Part shown: piece by piece, positions 33,862 through 42,370 of the stretch | Position numbering within the stretch: the stretch's first letter is position 1 | Layout of the letters: the number at the start of each line of letters is the position of its first letter | Assembly (NCBI GenBank): GCA_951812575.1 | Contig: OX638322.1 | Coordinates: 2,045,925-2,109,924 of the forward strand | Source: Candidatus Binatia bacterium | GTDB taxonomy: Bacteria; Desulfobacterota; Binatia; Bin18 | Length of the DNA: 64,000 nt | Direction: 5' to 3' | Made by a program: the position numbers and the translations under genes | The notes under the pieces: model-generated | What the model was told of the DNA's origin: nothing | The model's database searches: none | Seen by the model: the letters and a program-made list of their open reading frames with translations, nothing else

Positions 33862-35109
33862 CTACATTGAGGCTGTTCCCTCAGACCGCAGCAAAGAAAT
33901 CATCAACCAGCACAGGGCGGTGAACGCGGCACTGATGAAGACCAAGGGGACAAAGCCAGTTTGATCGTACAGCCAGCCGCCCAACGCCTGAGACCCGCTT
34001 CGACCCAGGTTCAGGGCGGACATCAGGAGTGCGAATACCGTTCCCTCAACGCGGGCCGGGCAGGAGCGGGCCGCAAGATCGAGCACGGCCAGATGCGTAA
34101 TCTGCGAAATCAGGCCGTAACTGAGAAAAATGATGACCGCGGACCGAGGTCCGGTTAAGCCCAGGAAACTGAGGGTTGACAAAACACCGAGCGTCACCGC
34201 GATAAAGAGGAGGCGGCGGAGGGAGACGTTCCGAAAAAAGAAAAAGAAGATGACCGCGCCCAGCATGCCGGCCGCGTTGGTCAGCGCGCCCAGGGTGCCG
34301 ATGTAGATTTTTGAAAATTGGAGAACGTCGCGCTCATAATAGAGGAGCGGCGTGCCGAACAGTGGACTGAAATTCCACACAAACAGAAAGCCGGCCACGA
34401 TCCAGACCGCACGCGACCGGGCGGCTGTTCTGAGCGCGTGCGTCGTCTCTCGCAACTGCGCCTGTCCCAATGGCTGCGGTACTTCCCGTACGAAGAAGAG
34501 GGTTGCCAGCAAGGTGGCGAGCGGAAAGAATCCGCAGACGAAAAAAGCGGTGTGCGGAGTCGCATATTCCGAGAGATAACCGCCACCGAGATGGGCGAGG
34601 GTCAAGGCCAGGCCCATGGCTGCCCATTGAATCGACTGAAAACTGCCGGTGAGACCGAGGGGACGCCCGGTCTCGACCATGAGGGCGTCGGCCATGACGT
34701 CGGCAAAGGCCAGAGTGAACGAACACGCCATGAGCAGTACCAGGACAGTCGCATACGCCGTCGGCGCAACGGCCAGCGCTAGCCAGCTTCCCAGACCCAA
34801 GGCGCTCATCAACACGAGATAGCCCTTGCGCCGCGAGCCGCCCAAGGGCAGGAAATCGGACAAGAGGCCGTAGACCGGTTTGATGGTCCAGCCCAAGCCA
34901 ATCATGGCCCACACAAAGCCGGCCTGACCGGCACTCAGGTGCAGGTCTTCTTTGAGCAGATATTGAATGGGTTGATAGGGCAGACCGGTTGAGAGATCGA
35001 TTGTGCCCTGAACAAAATAGAGCGCCGCGAAAAACAGCGCAGAACGCCGAACCCCTTCACGGCGGAAGGGGTGGACTGCGTTCTGGAACGACTGGGAGAG
35101 AGAGGCGAT
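33862..35109 (-). CDS. MFS/BT1-type transporter with apparent ATC start codon
   Basis: About 415 residues when read from ATC 35107-35109. The frame is open to TAA at 35125-35127 and holds no ATG, GTG or TTG before a GTG at 34914, deep inside. The missing first helix (LFFAALYFVQGTIDLSTGLP) and loop (YQPIQYLLKEDLHLSAGQAG) are clearly coding and belong to the folate-biopterin/BT1-like MFS family, as do IGLGWTIKPVYGLLSDFLPLGG and later helices. AAAGGAG lies 10 bases before the ATC. Either a rare start codon is used or the ATG has mutated. About 12 helices are expected. Confidence 0.78.
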   Translation of the reverse strand: MASLSQSFQNAVHPFRREGVRRSALFFAALYFVQGTIDLSTGLPYQPIQYLLKEDLHLSAGQAGFVWAMIGLGWTIKPVYGLLSDFLPLGGSRRKGYLVLMSALGLGSWLALAVAPTAYATVLVLLMACSFTLAFADVMADALMVETGRPLGLTGSFQSIQWAAMGLALTLAHLGGGYLSEYATPHTAFFVCGFFPLATLLATLFFVREVPQPLGQAQLRETTHALRTAARSRAVWIVAGFLFVWNFSPLFGTPLLYYERDVLQFSKIYIGTLGALTNAAGMLGAVIFFFFFRNVSLRRLLFIAVTLGVLSTLSFLGLTGPRSAVIIFLSYGLISQITHLAVLDLAARSCPARVEGTVFALLMSALNLGRSGSQALGGWLYDQTGFVPLVFISAAFTALCWLMISLLRSEGTASM

Positions 35110-35230
35110 GTGGTGCTGTCTCCTTTAGAGGTCAGGCTTCCCTCTCCCTTGACGTGTGATGCATATTGTGGCGTAAGCCTCCCGGAACCGGTCCGGCGGC
35201 CCCCGCCTCGGGTCGCTCGCCCGCCCGCTG

Positions 35231-35295
35231 CCTGGGAGCGCGGCCATCTTGGCCGCTGTTTTTTCCTTTGCGGGCTGGAAGCCCGCACTCCCAGG
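35231..35295. repeat. 65-bp nested palindromic element (CCTGGGAG...CTCCCAGG)
   Basis: CCTGGGAG and CTCCCAGG form the outer inverted repeat. Inside are two hairpins: CGGCCA-TCT-TGGCCG and GCGGGC-TGGAA-GCCCGC, separated by a T-rich spacer. The three-stem layout resembles dispersed REP-type elements with GCGGGCTGGAAGCCCGC cores. It sits in the gap of about 290 bases upstream of the MFS gene. Further GC-rich palindromes, with no genes, flank it. Confidence 0.8.
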
Positions 35296-35413
35296 GAAGG
35301 AAGCCCGCCCTCCTGGCCCCCTGGCGCAGACAGGAACGGCGCAGGGGAGCGGGGGGCCGCCAGGGAATGTAATTTGCATCACCCCTCCCGAGAGAGGACA
35401 GGATGAAAAGTCC

Positions 35414-35992
35414 TCACGCCGACGCACTCGGTCGTGCCTTCATGGCGTCATACCAGCGGGCGAGGTTGTTCCAGGCCGGGTCGAGCTGAAACGTGCCGCG
35501 ATGATGCGCGGTCTCCAGGCCGATAAACAGCATGATGTCGGCAATCGAGAAATTTCCGGCCAGCCAGTCTTTGCCTTCCAGGCCGTCGTTGACCAGCGGC
35601 AGGCGATGCATCAGGATTCGGCGCGCCTGGTCGGACACGTCGCCCTTGGACAGCACCATGCGTGAAGCCGTCAAATATACCCCGATCTCACAGCGCCGCT
35701 CCCAGGAGCGCACCAGCGCCCGGCTGACGGGGTCGGTGCCGATCAGGGGCGGGTCGGGATAGAGTTCCTCCAGATACTCCATAATCGGTAGCGTTTCGAT
35801 CAGGACCGTGCCGTCATCGAGCTCCAGGATGGGAACGCCGGCAAACGGGTTCTTGGCCAGAAACTCCGGCGTCTTCTGCTCGCCGGCGTACAGGTCGATT
35901 TCCTTGATCGGAATATCCAGGTTTTTTTCGGCCAGATAGATGCGCACCTTGCGCGGGTTGGGCGCGCGTTTGGTGTCGAGATAGAGCAGCAT
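35414..35992 (-). CDS. Glutathione S-transferase family protein
   Basis: 192 residues from the ATG after AAGGAGGACTCC; the longer frame is rejected. The thioredoxin-like N-terminal domain shows MLLYLDTKRAPNPRKVRIYL, NPFAGVPILELDDG (cis-Pro) and LIETLPIMEYLEELYP with the glutathione-binding Glu/Thr pair. The helical C-terminal domain ends at FSIADIMLFIGLETA. It probably conjugates or reduces using glutathione. The upstream Gfa-type gene, 10 bp away, also uses glutathione chemistry, so the pair likely forms a detoxification operon. Confidence 0.9.
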   Translation of the reverse strand: MLLYLDTKRAPNPRKVRIYLAEKNLDIPIKEIDLYAGEQKTPEFLAKNPFAGVPILELDDGTVLIETLPIMEYLEELYPDPPLIGTDPVSRALVRSWERRCEIGVYLTASRMVLSKGDVSDQARRILMHRLPLVNDGLEGKDWLAGNFSIADIMLFIGLETAHHRGTFQLDPAWNNLARWYDAMKARPSASA

Positions 35993-36002
35993 GGAGTCCT
36001 CC

Positions 36003-36455
36003 TTAACACTGGGTCGATTCTTCTGTTCGAGCGTGAATAATCCGGACCGTGGGCGTCCAGGTCCGCTGGCGTCGGGCCAGACGGCTCTCGGGTGTCTCCC
36101 CGTCAAAATTGGTCACGCGAGTGGTGAAATTGGCCGGGTCGATACGCTCAAACGTGTGGACGTTGACCACGGCATAATCACGCCCGGCAATCCGGCTCAC
36201 CGCAAAGGTGAGCACTCCACAACGCGCGCAGACGTGGAAGTCGGCCGTCTCGTGGCCAAAGCGATAGGGGGGAACGCGGGCGGTATTCGTGAGCGTTGCG
36301 TGGAGTTCCGCTTGGGGATGCGAGGTGTAGGTGCCCCGATGCTTCATGCAGAAGCTGCAACTGCACGCCCGAACAGGAATCTCCGCGGCATCGAGCGGCC
36401 ACAGGAATTCGTACCGGATCGTTCCGCAGTGGCATCCGCCCTCAATTCGTTGCAT
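36003..36455 (-). CDS. GFA-family protein (glutathione-dependent formaldehyde-activating type)
   Basis: 150 residues starting MQRIEGGCHCGTIRYEF after AAGGAGTCAGC. The zinc/glutathione Cys set CHCG (N-terminal), CSCSFC and CARCG matches the GFA/CENP-V family. Strict Gfa (S-hydroxymethylglutathione synthase) is slightly longer, so this could be a paralogue acting on a related adduct. The following GST gene and the AT/GC composition are normal for the region. The second GFA-type gene in the window (53379-53831) is a diverged paralogue. Confidence 0.82.
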   Translation of the reverse strand: MQRIEGGCHCGTIRYEFLWPLDAAEIPVRACSCSFCMKHRGTYTSHPQAELHATLTNTARVPPYRFGHETADFHVCARCGVLTFAVSRIAGRDYAVVNVHTFERIDPANFTTRVTNFDGETPESRLARRQRTWTPTVRIIHARTEESTQC

Positions 36456-36534
36456 GCTGACTCCTTGTCCGTCCCCGGAACGCTTGCTATGCTCGCCGCC
36501 TTGAGCAATACCGCAATCATAGAGGAGAAGATGT

Positions 36535-36987
36535 ATGGCAGCCACACCCTCTACCCGCCGTTTTGACGACCGCAATATCCGGTGGCAAGCATTAGGGGAT
36601 TTTGAACACCTCGAGGTCACCCTGCTCGATGTGGATGAAGAGAACAATATCGTGGACCTGATGGTCAAATTCGCGCCAAACGAGAAGATCTTTCTGCACC
36701 GTCATCTGGCGCTGACCAACACCTTGGTCGTGGATGGCGAGCATATTATCTACGCAGCCGATGGAAGCGCGGTGAAAGATGTGCGACCGGTTGGAAAATA
36801 TACCTCCAGTCCCGCCGGGGATGCGCATCTCGAAGGGGGTGGCGCCGCCGGGGCGATCGTGCACTACAGCGTGCGCGGCGACAGTGACGCCCTGTTCGAT
36901 GTCCTGAACGACGATATGAGCGTGGCTTCGACGCTGCGCACCGCCGATTTTAAGGCCGTGCTTGAGGACCAAAAACAGGCTGCCTGA
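36535..36987 (+). CDS. Cupin-fold protein
   Basis: 150 residues after AGAGGAGAAGATGT. The double-strand pattern with FLHRHLALTNTLVVDGEH (metal-binding His pair) and a second motif at GDAHLEGGGAAGAIVHYSV is that of a cupin, similar to ChrR-like or dioxygenase-type single-domain proteins. A metal-binding role is likely; the reaction is unknown. The gene is divergent from the Gfa gene and lies 52 bp upstream of the ATP-grasp gene in the same direction, so it could lead the ergothioneine cluster transcript. Confidence 0.7.
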   Translation: MAATPSTRRFDDRNIRWQALGDFEHLEVTLLDVDEENNIVDLMVKFAPNEKIFLHRHLALTNTLVVDGEHIIYAADGSAVKDVRPVGKYTSSPAGDAHLEGGGAAGAIVHYSVRGDSDALFDVLNDDMSVASTLRTADFKAVLEDQKQAA

Positions 36988-37039
36988 TACCGCCTCCTGT
37001 CAGTACATATGCGGATGAGCTAACGGAAAAAGAAGGGGA

Positions 37040-38248
37040 GTGGTGGACGTCCTGATTCCGTGCCCGTCGCAACGGGACCGTAACGCCCTAGCCGGCATGT
37101 CCGAGCATAGGTTCCATCTGCTCGACGCGCCGCTCAATCCGCGTACCCCCTCCCCGGATTTGGACCTGCTGGCGTATACCGCCCAGTGCCGCGACTATAT
37201 CAAGGCCCATCCTATTGATGCCGTTTTCTATTCCCGCGATGTGGCCGACCTCGTGGCCGCGGTTCTGTGCGAGGAGTTTGGGTTTCCGGGACCAAGCGTG
37301 GAGTCGGTCTTTCTCTGCCTCCACAAATACTACGGCCGTCAATATGAACCCCATCCGGTCCGCTGTGATCCCATCGATCTGGCGGACGAGCAGCCGGCGA
37401 TTACGCGTTACCCGTGCTATCTCAAACCGCCCTGGCTGAACCTCGGAATCCTCGGTTTTAAGCTCGACTCGGCCGCTGACCTCCAGCGGGCGCTGGCGAT
37501 TGCCCGACGCGAATATCCGGCCTGGTCACCGCTCTACCTGCCGTTTTTCGAGCGCTATATCGACTGCGAGAAGTTCCCCCTGGCCACCCGAGAGATCATG
37601 CTGGTCGAAGACTTTGTGGACGGGCCGCAGGTGACGGTCGAGGGCTGGGTCGCCAATGCGCGGCCGGCGCTCTGGGCGATTACGGATACCAATACCTATC
37701 CGGGTACTCGGATTATTGACAATTTTTCGCTACCGTCCCGACACCCGGCCCATATCCAGGAAATGCTGGCTCAGCAGGCTCTGGAAGCGATTAGCAATAT
37801 CGGACTGGACAACGGCTTCTTCAATATCGAGTTCTGGTGCCATGACAACGCGGTCACCCTGACGGAGGTCAACGGACGGGCGGCCACCTGTTTCTATAAT
37901 CTGTATCGCCGCTGTCTCGGAGCGTGCATATACGAAGCCGGCCTAAGGCTGGCCGGTGGGCAGTCGCCCCCGCCCCCGCCGCGGCCAACCGATGTCGTGG
38001 GCGGACAGTTCAATTTGGTCACTTTTGGTGAAGATCTGGCTGAAAATCTGTTTGATTTTAAGCGCGCCCAGGAAGTGAGCGAGCTGACGATCTATGTCGA
38101 GCCGGGACAGGAAATCCGTCCGGTGAGCGAGTTTGGGGTGGTGCTGGCCCAAATCGATTTGTTCGGCCCCAGCTATGCGGCGATTCACGCGGAAGCTGAG
38201 GCGTTACGCCGCCGGCTGCTGAAACAGCCGGCCCATTCGCCGTGGTAA
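37040..38248 (+). CDS. ATP-grasp ligase preceding ergothioneine genes
   Basis: 402 residues from GTG after GGAAAAAGAAGGGGAG. The first 120 residues are Rossmann-like (VDVLIPCPSQRDRNALAGM). The central ATP-grasp core has the Lys-bearing strand PCYLKPPWLN, EIMLVEDFVDGPQVTVEGW and the metal ligands in LTEVNGRAATCF (Glu-x-Asn). The C-terminal 100 residues form a mixed lid domain. ATP-grasp enzymes join a carboxylate, via acyl phosphate, to an amine or thiol. The gene begins 25 bp before egtC and runs the same way, so it may supply gamma-glutamylcysteine in place of the absent egtA. This role is inference. Confidence 0.8.
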   Translation: MVDVLIPCPSQRDRNALAGMSEHRFHLLDAPLNPRTPSPDLDLLAYTAQCRDYIKAHPIDAVFYSRDVADLVAAVLCEEFGFPGPSVESVFLCLHKYYGRQYEPHPVRCDPIDLADEQPAITRYPCYLKPPWLNLGILGFKLDSAADLQRALAIARREYPAWSPLYLPFFERYIDCEKFPLATREIMLVEDFVDGPQVTVEGWVANARPALWAITDTNTYPGTRIIDNFSLPSRHPAHIQEMLAQQALEAISNIGLDNGFFNIEFWCHDNAVTLTEVNGRAATCFYNLYRRCLGACIYEAGLRLAGGQSPPPPPRPTDVVGGQFNLVTFGEDLAENLFDFKRAQEVSELTIYVEPGQEIRPVSEFGVVLAQIDLFGPSYAAIHAEAEALRRRLLKQPAHSPW

Positions 38249-38273
38249 GTGCCTGAGCCCAAGAGTTTCAGCT

Positions 38274-39077
38274 ATGTGCCGCTTTGTTGCGTATCGTGGA
38301 AAGCCGGTCCCGCTCGCCGAGGTCATCAGTGCGCCTGAGCACTCCTTGATAGAGCAGAGTTATCAGCCCAAAGAGATGACCGCCGGAACGGTGAATGTGG
38401 ATGGGTTTGGGGTTGGCTGGTATAACCGCGCGCTTGACCCCACGCCGTGTATCTACACCAATATCGTACCGATCTGGAATGATCGTAATCTGCCCGGCTT
38501 AAGCCGCCATATTGTTTCGGACTGCATTGTCGCCAACGTCCGCAGCGCCACACCCGGTTTCGGACTCGACCAGAGCAACTGTCAGCCGTTTTCCTATGGT
38601 CGTCTGTCGTTCATGCATAATGGCTTTATTGAAAAAGCCCGTGACGGACTGCTGCGCAAAATACGCGAGGCCCTGCGCGATGAGTATTATCGCCTCATTC
38701 GGGGCTCGACCGACTCTGAGCACATCTTTGCCCTTCTCCTGAACTTTCTGCACGGTCAGGAACAGACGCCACAGACATATGCGACCGCCATTCGGCGCAC
38801 GGTTGCCCAGTTGCTGGACTGGACGCACGGTCAGGCGGTCCATATGGGGCTGAATCTTGTGCTGTCCGACGGGGTGCATATTGTCGCCCTCCGCTTCGCG
38901 AATACCTCGCCAGCGCCGTCACTGTATTATTTGTGCAACGGCACGGATTTCTCAGATGGGGTGGTCATTGCGTCGGAAAGACTCTCTGCCGATCCGGGCT
39001 GGAAGGCTGTCCCGGAGAGCCATATTGTGACCTGCCGGAACGCCACGGGTATTGATCTTAGTGCCCTCAACGGCTAG
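38274..39077 (+). CDS. egtC: EgtC-like class II glutamine amidotransferase (gamma-glutamyl hercynylcysteine sulfoxide hydrolase)
   Basis: 267 residues. Cys2 in MCRFVAYRG is the Ntn-type nucleophile after removal of Met1. The glutaminase-domain landmarks NVDGFGVGWYN, VRSATPGFGLDQSNCQPFSYGRLSFMHNG and GSTDSEHIFALLL follow in the usual order. EgtC removes the gamma-glutamyl residue from the sulfoxide made by EgtB. It is followed 8 bp later by egtB, so coupling is tight. The presence of egtC implies that gamma-glutamylcysteine, and not free cysteine, enters the pathway here. Confidence 0.92.
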   Translation: MCRFVAYRGKPVPLAEVISAPEHSLIEQSYQPKEMTAGTVNVDGFGVGWYNRALDPTPCIYTNIVPIWNDRNLPGLSRHIVSDCIVANVRSATPGFGLDQSNCQPFSYGRLSFMHNGFIEKARDGLLRKIREALRDEYYRLIRGSTDSEHIFALLLNFLHGQEQTPQTYATAIRRTVAQLLDWTHGQAVHMGLNLVLSDGVHIVALRFANTSPAPSLYYLCNGTDFSDGVVIASERLSADPGWKAVPESHIVTCRNATGIDLSALNG

Positions 39078-39085
39078 GAGGCGGC

Positions 39086-40324
39086 ATGATTGATATCGCG
39101 GACTTCCGGCAGCGGATGATCGAGGCGCGTGCGTATACGAAGGCGTTGTTCGCGACTATCGAGCCGGCAGACTTCTGTCACCAGGCACACGCCGAGTTCA
39201 GTCCGGTCGGCTGGCACCTCGGCCATATCGGGGTGACCGAGGGCTTCTGGATTCTGCAGCAGTGTCAGCACGCCGCATCCCTGTCGCCTGAGTATGACCT
39301 GATTTTCTCTCCGCTTGACAATCCCAAAGAGAATCGGATCAATCTCCCCGCCGCGCAGGAGATTTTTGCCTATCTGGATGAAGTTCGCGCGCGTGTGTTT
39401 GCCTTTCTGGAGCGGGGCGACTGGTCGGACAGCCATCCCTTGCTGGGTGAAGGTCGCCTGCTGAACATGCTCCTCCAACACGAAGAACAACACACCGAGA
39501 CCATTCTGCTGATTCTCAATCTGCTTGCGGCCCGGCGATTCGATGCAGGAGATGGGGGCTCGTTCCCTGCCTCCGCCGTACCTCGCCGGAGCCCTCCTCC
39601 GCGTTCCGGCCAAACGACCATGGTCCGTATTCCTGCCGGGGCCTATAGCATGGGCAGCGACGACCGCGCGCGCACGCTGGACAATGAACGGCCTGCTCAG
39701 CAGGTCTGGCTGGAGGAATTTCGGATCGATCCAACGCCGGTCACAAACGCCGATTTTCTGGAATTCATGGATGCCGGCGGGTATCGGAACCCTGCCTGGT
39801 GGAGTCAGCAGGGATGGCACTGGCGCGAGGAGCATCATATTGCCCATCCCCTGTACTGGCGTCACGGGAGTACCCAGGGGCGCTGGCTGGAGATCGATCC
39901 GTTCGACGTCTCGCCGTTGGACCCGGCCCAACCAGTGCGGTGCGTGAGCTGGTATGAGGCCGAGGCGTACGCTCGATCTGTCGGGAAACGGCTGCCGACT
40001 GAGGCCGAATGGGAAAAAGCGGCCTGGTGGGATGCCGAACAGCACGCCGCCACTGCGCAATCGGACCTTCTCGCGCCCCGTCTCGATATGCTCGGCGGGG
40101 TCTGGGAGTGGACCAACACCTGGTTTCACCCCTATCCGGGGTTTCAGGCTTTTCCGTACGACGGCTATTCCGTTCCGTATTTTGATCAACACCACCGCGT
40201 CTTGCGCGGCGGGTCGTGGGCAACGCGGCGACATGTCCTTCGGCCAACGTTCCGGAACTGGTATAATCCCGGAATGCGGGCCGTCTTCGCCGGCTTTCGG
40301 TGTGCAAAGGACGCCGTGTCGTAG
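39086..40324 (+). CDS. egtB: EgtB-type hercynine oxygenase (sulfoxide synthase)
   Basis: 412 residues with an N-terminal DinB-like domain and a C-terminal FGE-sulfatase domain. The iron ligands are HLGHIGVTEGF and the HX3HXE motif in LLQHEEQHTETIL. FGE landmarks include MVRIPAGAYSMGSDDRARTLDNERP, GKRLPTEAEWEKAA and the terminal RGGSWATRRHVLRPTFRNW and FAGFRC. The enzyme couples hercynine with a thiol and O2 to form a C-S bond. At the gamma-Glu-Cys contact (Asp416/Arg420 of the mycobacterial enzyme), this protein has Tyr and Met (NWYNPGM), an unexpected change. Confidence 0.93.
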   Translation: MIDIADFRQRMIEARAYTKALFATIEPADFCHQAHAEFSPVGWHLGHIGVTEGFWILQQCQHAASLSPEYDLIFSPLDNPKENRINLPAAQEIFAYLDEVRARVFAFLERGDWSDSHPLLGEGRLLNMLLQHEEQHTETILLILNLLAARRFDAGDGGSFPASAVPRRSPPPRSGQTTMVRIPAGAYSMGSDDRARTLDNERPAQQVWLEEFRIDPTPVTNADFLEFMDAGGYRNPAWWSQQGWHWREEHHIAHPLYWRHGSTQGRWLEIDPFDVSPLDPAQPVRCVSWYEAEAYARSVGKRLPTEAEWEKAAWWDAEQHAATAQSDLLAPRLDMLGGVWEWTNTWFHPYPGFQAFPYDGYSVPYFDQHHRVLRGGSWATRRHVLRPTFRNWYNPGMRAVFAGFRCAKDAVS

Positions 40325-40370
40325 CGCGGCGAGAGGCGGTGGATTGACCGAGTAAGGTGGGTTGTTTTGT

Positions 40371-41357
40371 ATGTCAACAGTGTTTCAAGAGGCTGACCGG
40401 CTGTATATTTCTACGGTGGGCACGGTGCGTTCGCAGTTACGGACGGATGTTGCCTTTGGCTTGCGGCAGAGCCAGAAAACCTTGCCGCCCAAGTATTTTT
40501 ATGATGCCTGCGGTTCGCGACTGTTTGAGGATATCTGCCAGCAACCGGAATACTATCTCACCCGGACCGAAGCGCAGATTCTGCGCACGCATGCCGCGGA
40601 TATTGTGAGACAGACGGCGGGCGCCTCGTTGGTCGAACTGGGTAGCGGCAGTTCGGTAAAAACCCGTCTCCTGTTTGACGAATACCAACGCCAGGACCAC
40701 CTCCTGCACTATGTGCCGGTCGATATCAGCGCTTCGATGCTCGAAGAGACCGCACGGGGCTTGCTGGCTGACTACCCAAGCATGTCGATCGAGGCTCTGG
40801 TGACCGACTATCTGGAAGGACTCACCGCCCTGCCCAATACCCGGCCCCGCCTCGTCCTCTTTTTGGGCAGCAATCTGGGCAATTTCAGTCCGACGGAACA
40901 GACCGAGCTGTTTCAGCGCCTGGCAGCATCCCTCCATCCCGGCGACCAATTCTTGTTGGGGCTCGACCTGCGGAAGTCTGTTGAGGTTTTAGAAGCCGCG
41001 TATAATGACGCCGCTGGGGTTACGGCCGATTTCAACCTCAATATCCTGCGGCATATCAACCGCGAGCTCCAGGCGGATTTTCAGCTCGCGCAGTTTTCTC
41101 ATCTGGCCTTTTATAATCAGGAGCTGCATCAAATCGAGATGCACCTCAAGAGCGAAGTCGCCCAGAAAGTGACTATCGCGGCCTTAGACCTGAGCGTCTC
41201 GTTCCGAGCGGGTGAGACCATCCATACGGAGATATCCAGAAAATTTGACGCACAAGAAGTGAAAGAACAACTGGCTGGCTACGGCTTCCTATTCCAGTCG
41301 GAATGGACCGATCCGGACAGTCGCTTTCTCCTGAGCCTCTTCCGCCATACGGGCTGA
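40371..41357 (+). CDS. egtD: EgtD, L-histidine N-alpha-methyltransferase
   Basis: 328 residues from the ATG; a TTG nine bases earlier is a weaker choice. The SAM-dependent fold shows the DUF2260-type N-terminus (YFYDACGSRLFEDICQQPEYYLTRTEAQIL), SLVELGSGSSVKTRLL (SAM pocket) and LVLFLGSNLGNFSPTE. EgtD trimethylates histidine to hercynine (trimethyl-histidine betaine), the substrate of EgtB. It is the most specific marker of ergothioneine synthesis. The gap to egtB is 46 bp, and to the asparaginase-family gene 17 bp. Confidence 0.95.
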   Translation: MSTVFQEADRLYISTVGTVRSQLRTDVAFGLRQSQKTLPPKYFYDACGSRLFEDICQQPEYYLTRTEAQILRTHAADIVRQTAGASLVELGSGSSVKTRLLFDEYQRQDHLLHYVPVDISASMLEETARGLLADYPSMSIEALVTDYLEGLTALPNTRPRLVLFLGSNLGNFSPTEQTELFQRLAASLHPGDQFLLGLDLRKSVEVLEAAYNDAAGVTADFNLNILRHINRELQADFQLAQFSHLAFYNQELHQIEMHLKSEVAQKVTIAALDLSVSFRAGETIHTEISRKFDAQEVKEQLAGYGFLFQSEWTDPDSRFLLSLFRHTG

Positions 41358-41374
41358 GCGGACGGCACGAAAAT

Positions 41375-42364
41375 ATGCCGAACACAGGCAGCCGGAGAGA
41401 GTTGCTTCTCATCGCCACCGGCGGGACGATCAGTCAGGGGCGCAGCAAGCCGGGCGGAGAGCAACGCCCCGTACTGTCGGCCTCCGATTTATTGGCCCGG
41501 ACTACAATCGAGACCGACCGTCTCCACTGCCTGGACCTGCCGTATCCTGACGGCGTGATTTCCTCGGGTGCCGAGCTGCTCACTCTTGCCCGGACGATTG
41601 AGCAGGCGACCAAGGCGGGTATAGACGGCATCGTAGTGACGCATGGAACCGATGCCCTCGAAGAGGTGGCGTACGCTATCGATGAAATGCTCTCCGGGAC
41701 TGTGCCGCTTGTCTTTACCGGGGCGATGCGGCCCAGTTGGGCGGCGGATTATGATGGGGAGCAAAATCTGGAACAGGCCGTGTGGGTCGCCAGATGCCTG
41801 TTGCCTGAATACGGAACGCTAGTCACGCTGCACGGTGACATCTTTGAGGCCTGGAGCGTGTATAAAAGCGATACCGTCGCTTTGGATGCCTTTACGGCGC
41901 GGCGCGGGGCTCCGTCCGGGCGCGTTAACGAGCAGCAGGTTGAACTCGACTGGCAGCCCACGCGCTGGAATCGTCTGGGATGTCTGCCACACGCCATGTC
42001 CTACTCCATTCCCATCCTCACGCTCGGGGTCGGCGATGACGCCGCCCTCCTCAAGCTGGTAGGCGAACGGGCTGAGCGGTCCATAGACGGTCTGGTGGTG
42101 GCGAGCCTGGGGGCCGGGAGTATCCCACCAACAGCGCTCGGACAGCTCCGCCGTTTCGCGGACGCGGGGCTGCCGGTGGTGTGTTGCTCCAGCGCACCAA
42201 GTGGACCCACCGCGGCCACCGAGTACTATCCCGGTATGTATACTGAACTGGTTGAGGCCGGCCTGATTATCGAGAACTTTCTCTCCCCGCGTAAAGCCCG
42301 CATGCGCCTGATGCTGAGTCTCGGGCTGAATGTGCCGTACCGCCCGTTTGAGCGCGAAGCGTGA
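41375..42364 (+). CDS. L-asparaginase-family protein at the end of the ergothioneine cluster
   Basis: 329 residues starting MPNTGSRRELLLIATGG. The active-site threonine motifs are IATGGTISQG and VVTHGTDALEEVAYAI, and the rest is of type I/II asparaginase character (LVFTGAMRPSWAADYDGEQNL, AAGLPVVCCSSAPSG). It hydrolyses Asn, Gln or other amides. Clustering with egt genes is unusual. It may recycle by-products such as glutamate or amides, or simply be a passenger. It follows egtD by 17 bp in the same direction and converges with the LLM gene 6 bp further. Confidence 0.88.
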   Translation: MPNTGSRRELLLIATGGTISQGRSKPGGEQRPVLSASDLLARTTIETDRLHCLDLPYPDGVISSGAELLTLARTIEQATKAGIDGIVVTHGTDALEEVAYAIDEMLSGTVPLVFTGAMRPSWAADYDGEQNLEQAVWVARCLLPEYGTLVTLHGDIFEAWSVYKSDTVALDAFTARRGAPSGRVNEQQVELDWQPTRWNRLGCLPHAMSYSIPILTLGVGDDAALLKLVGERAERSIDGLVVASLGAGSIPPTALGQLRRFADAGLPVVCCSSAPSGPTAATEYYPGMYTELVEAGLIIENFLSPRKARMRLMLSLGLNVPYRPFEREA

Positions 42365-42370
42365 CTCCGG

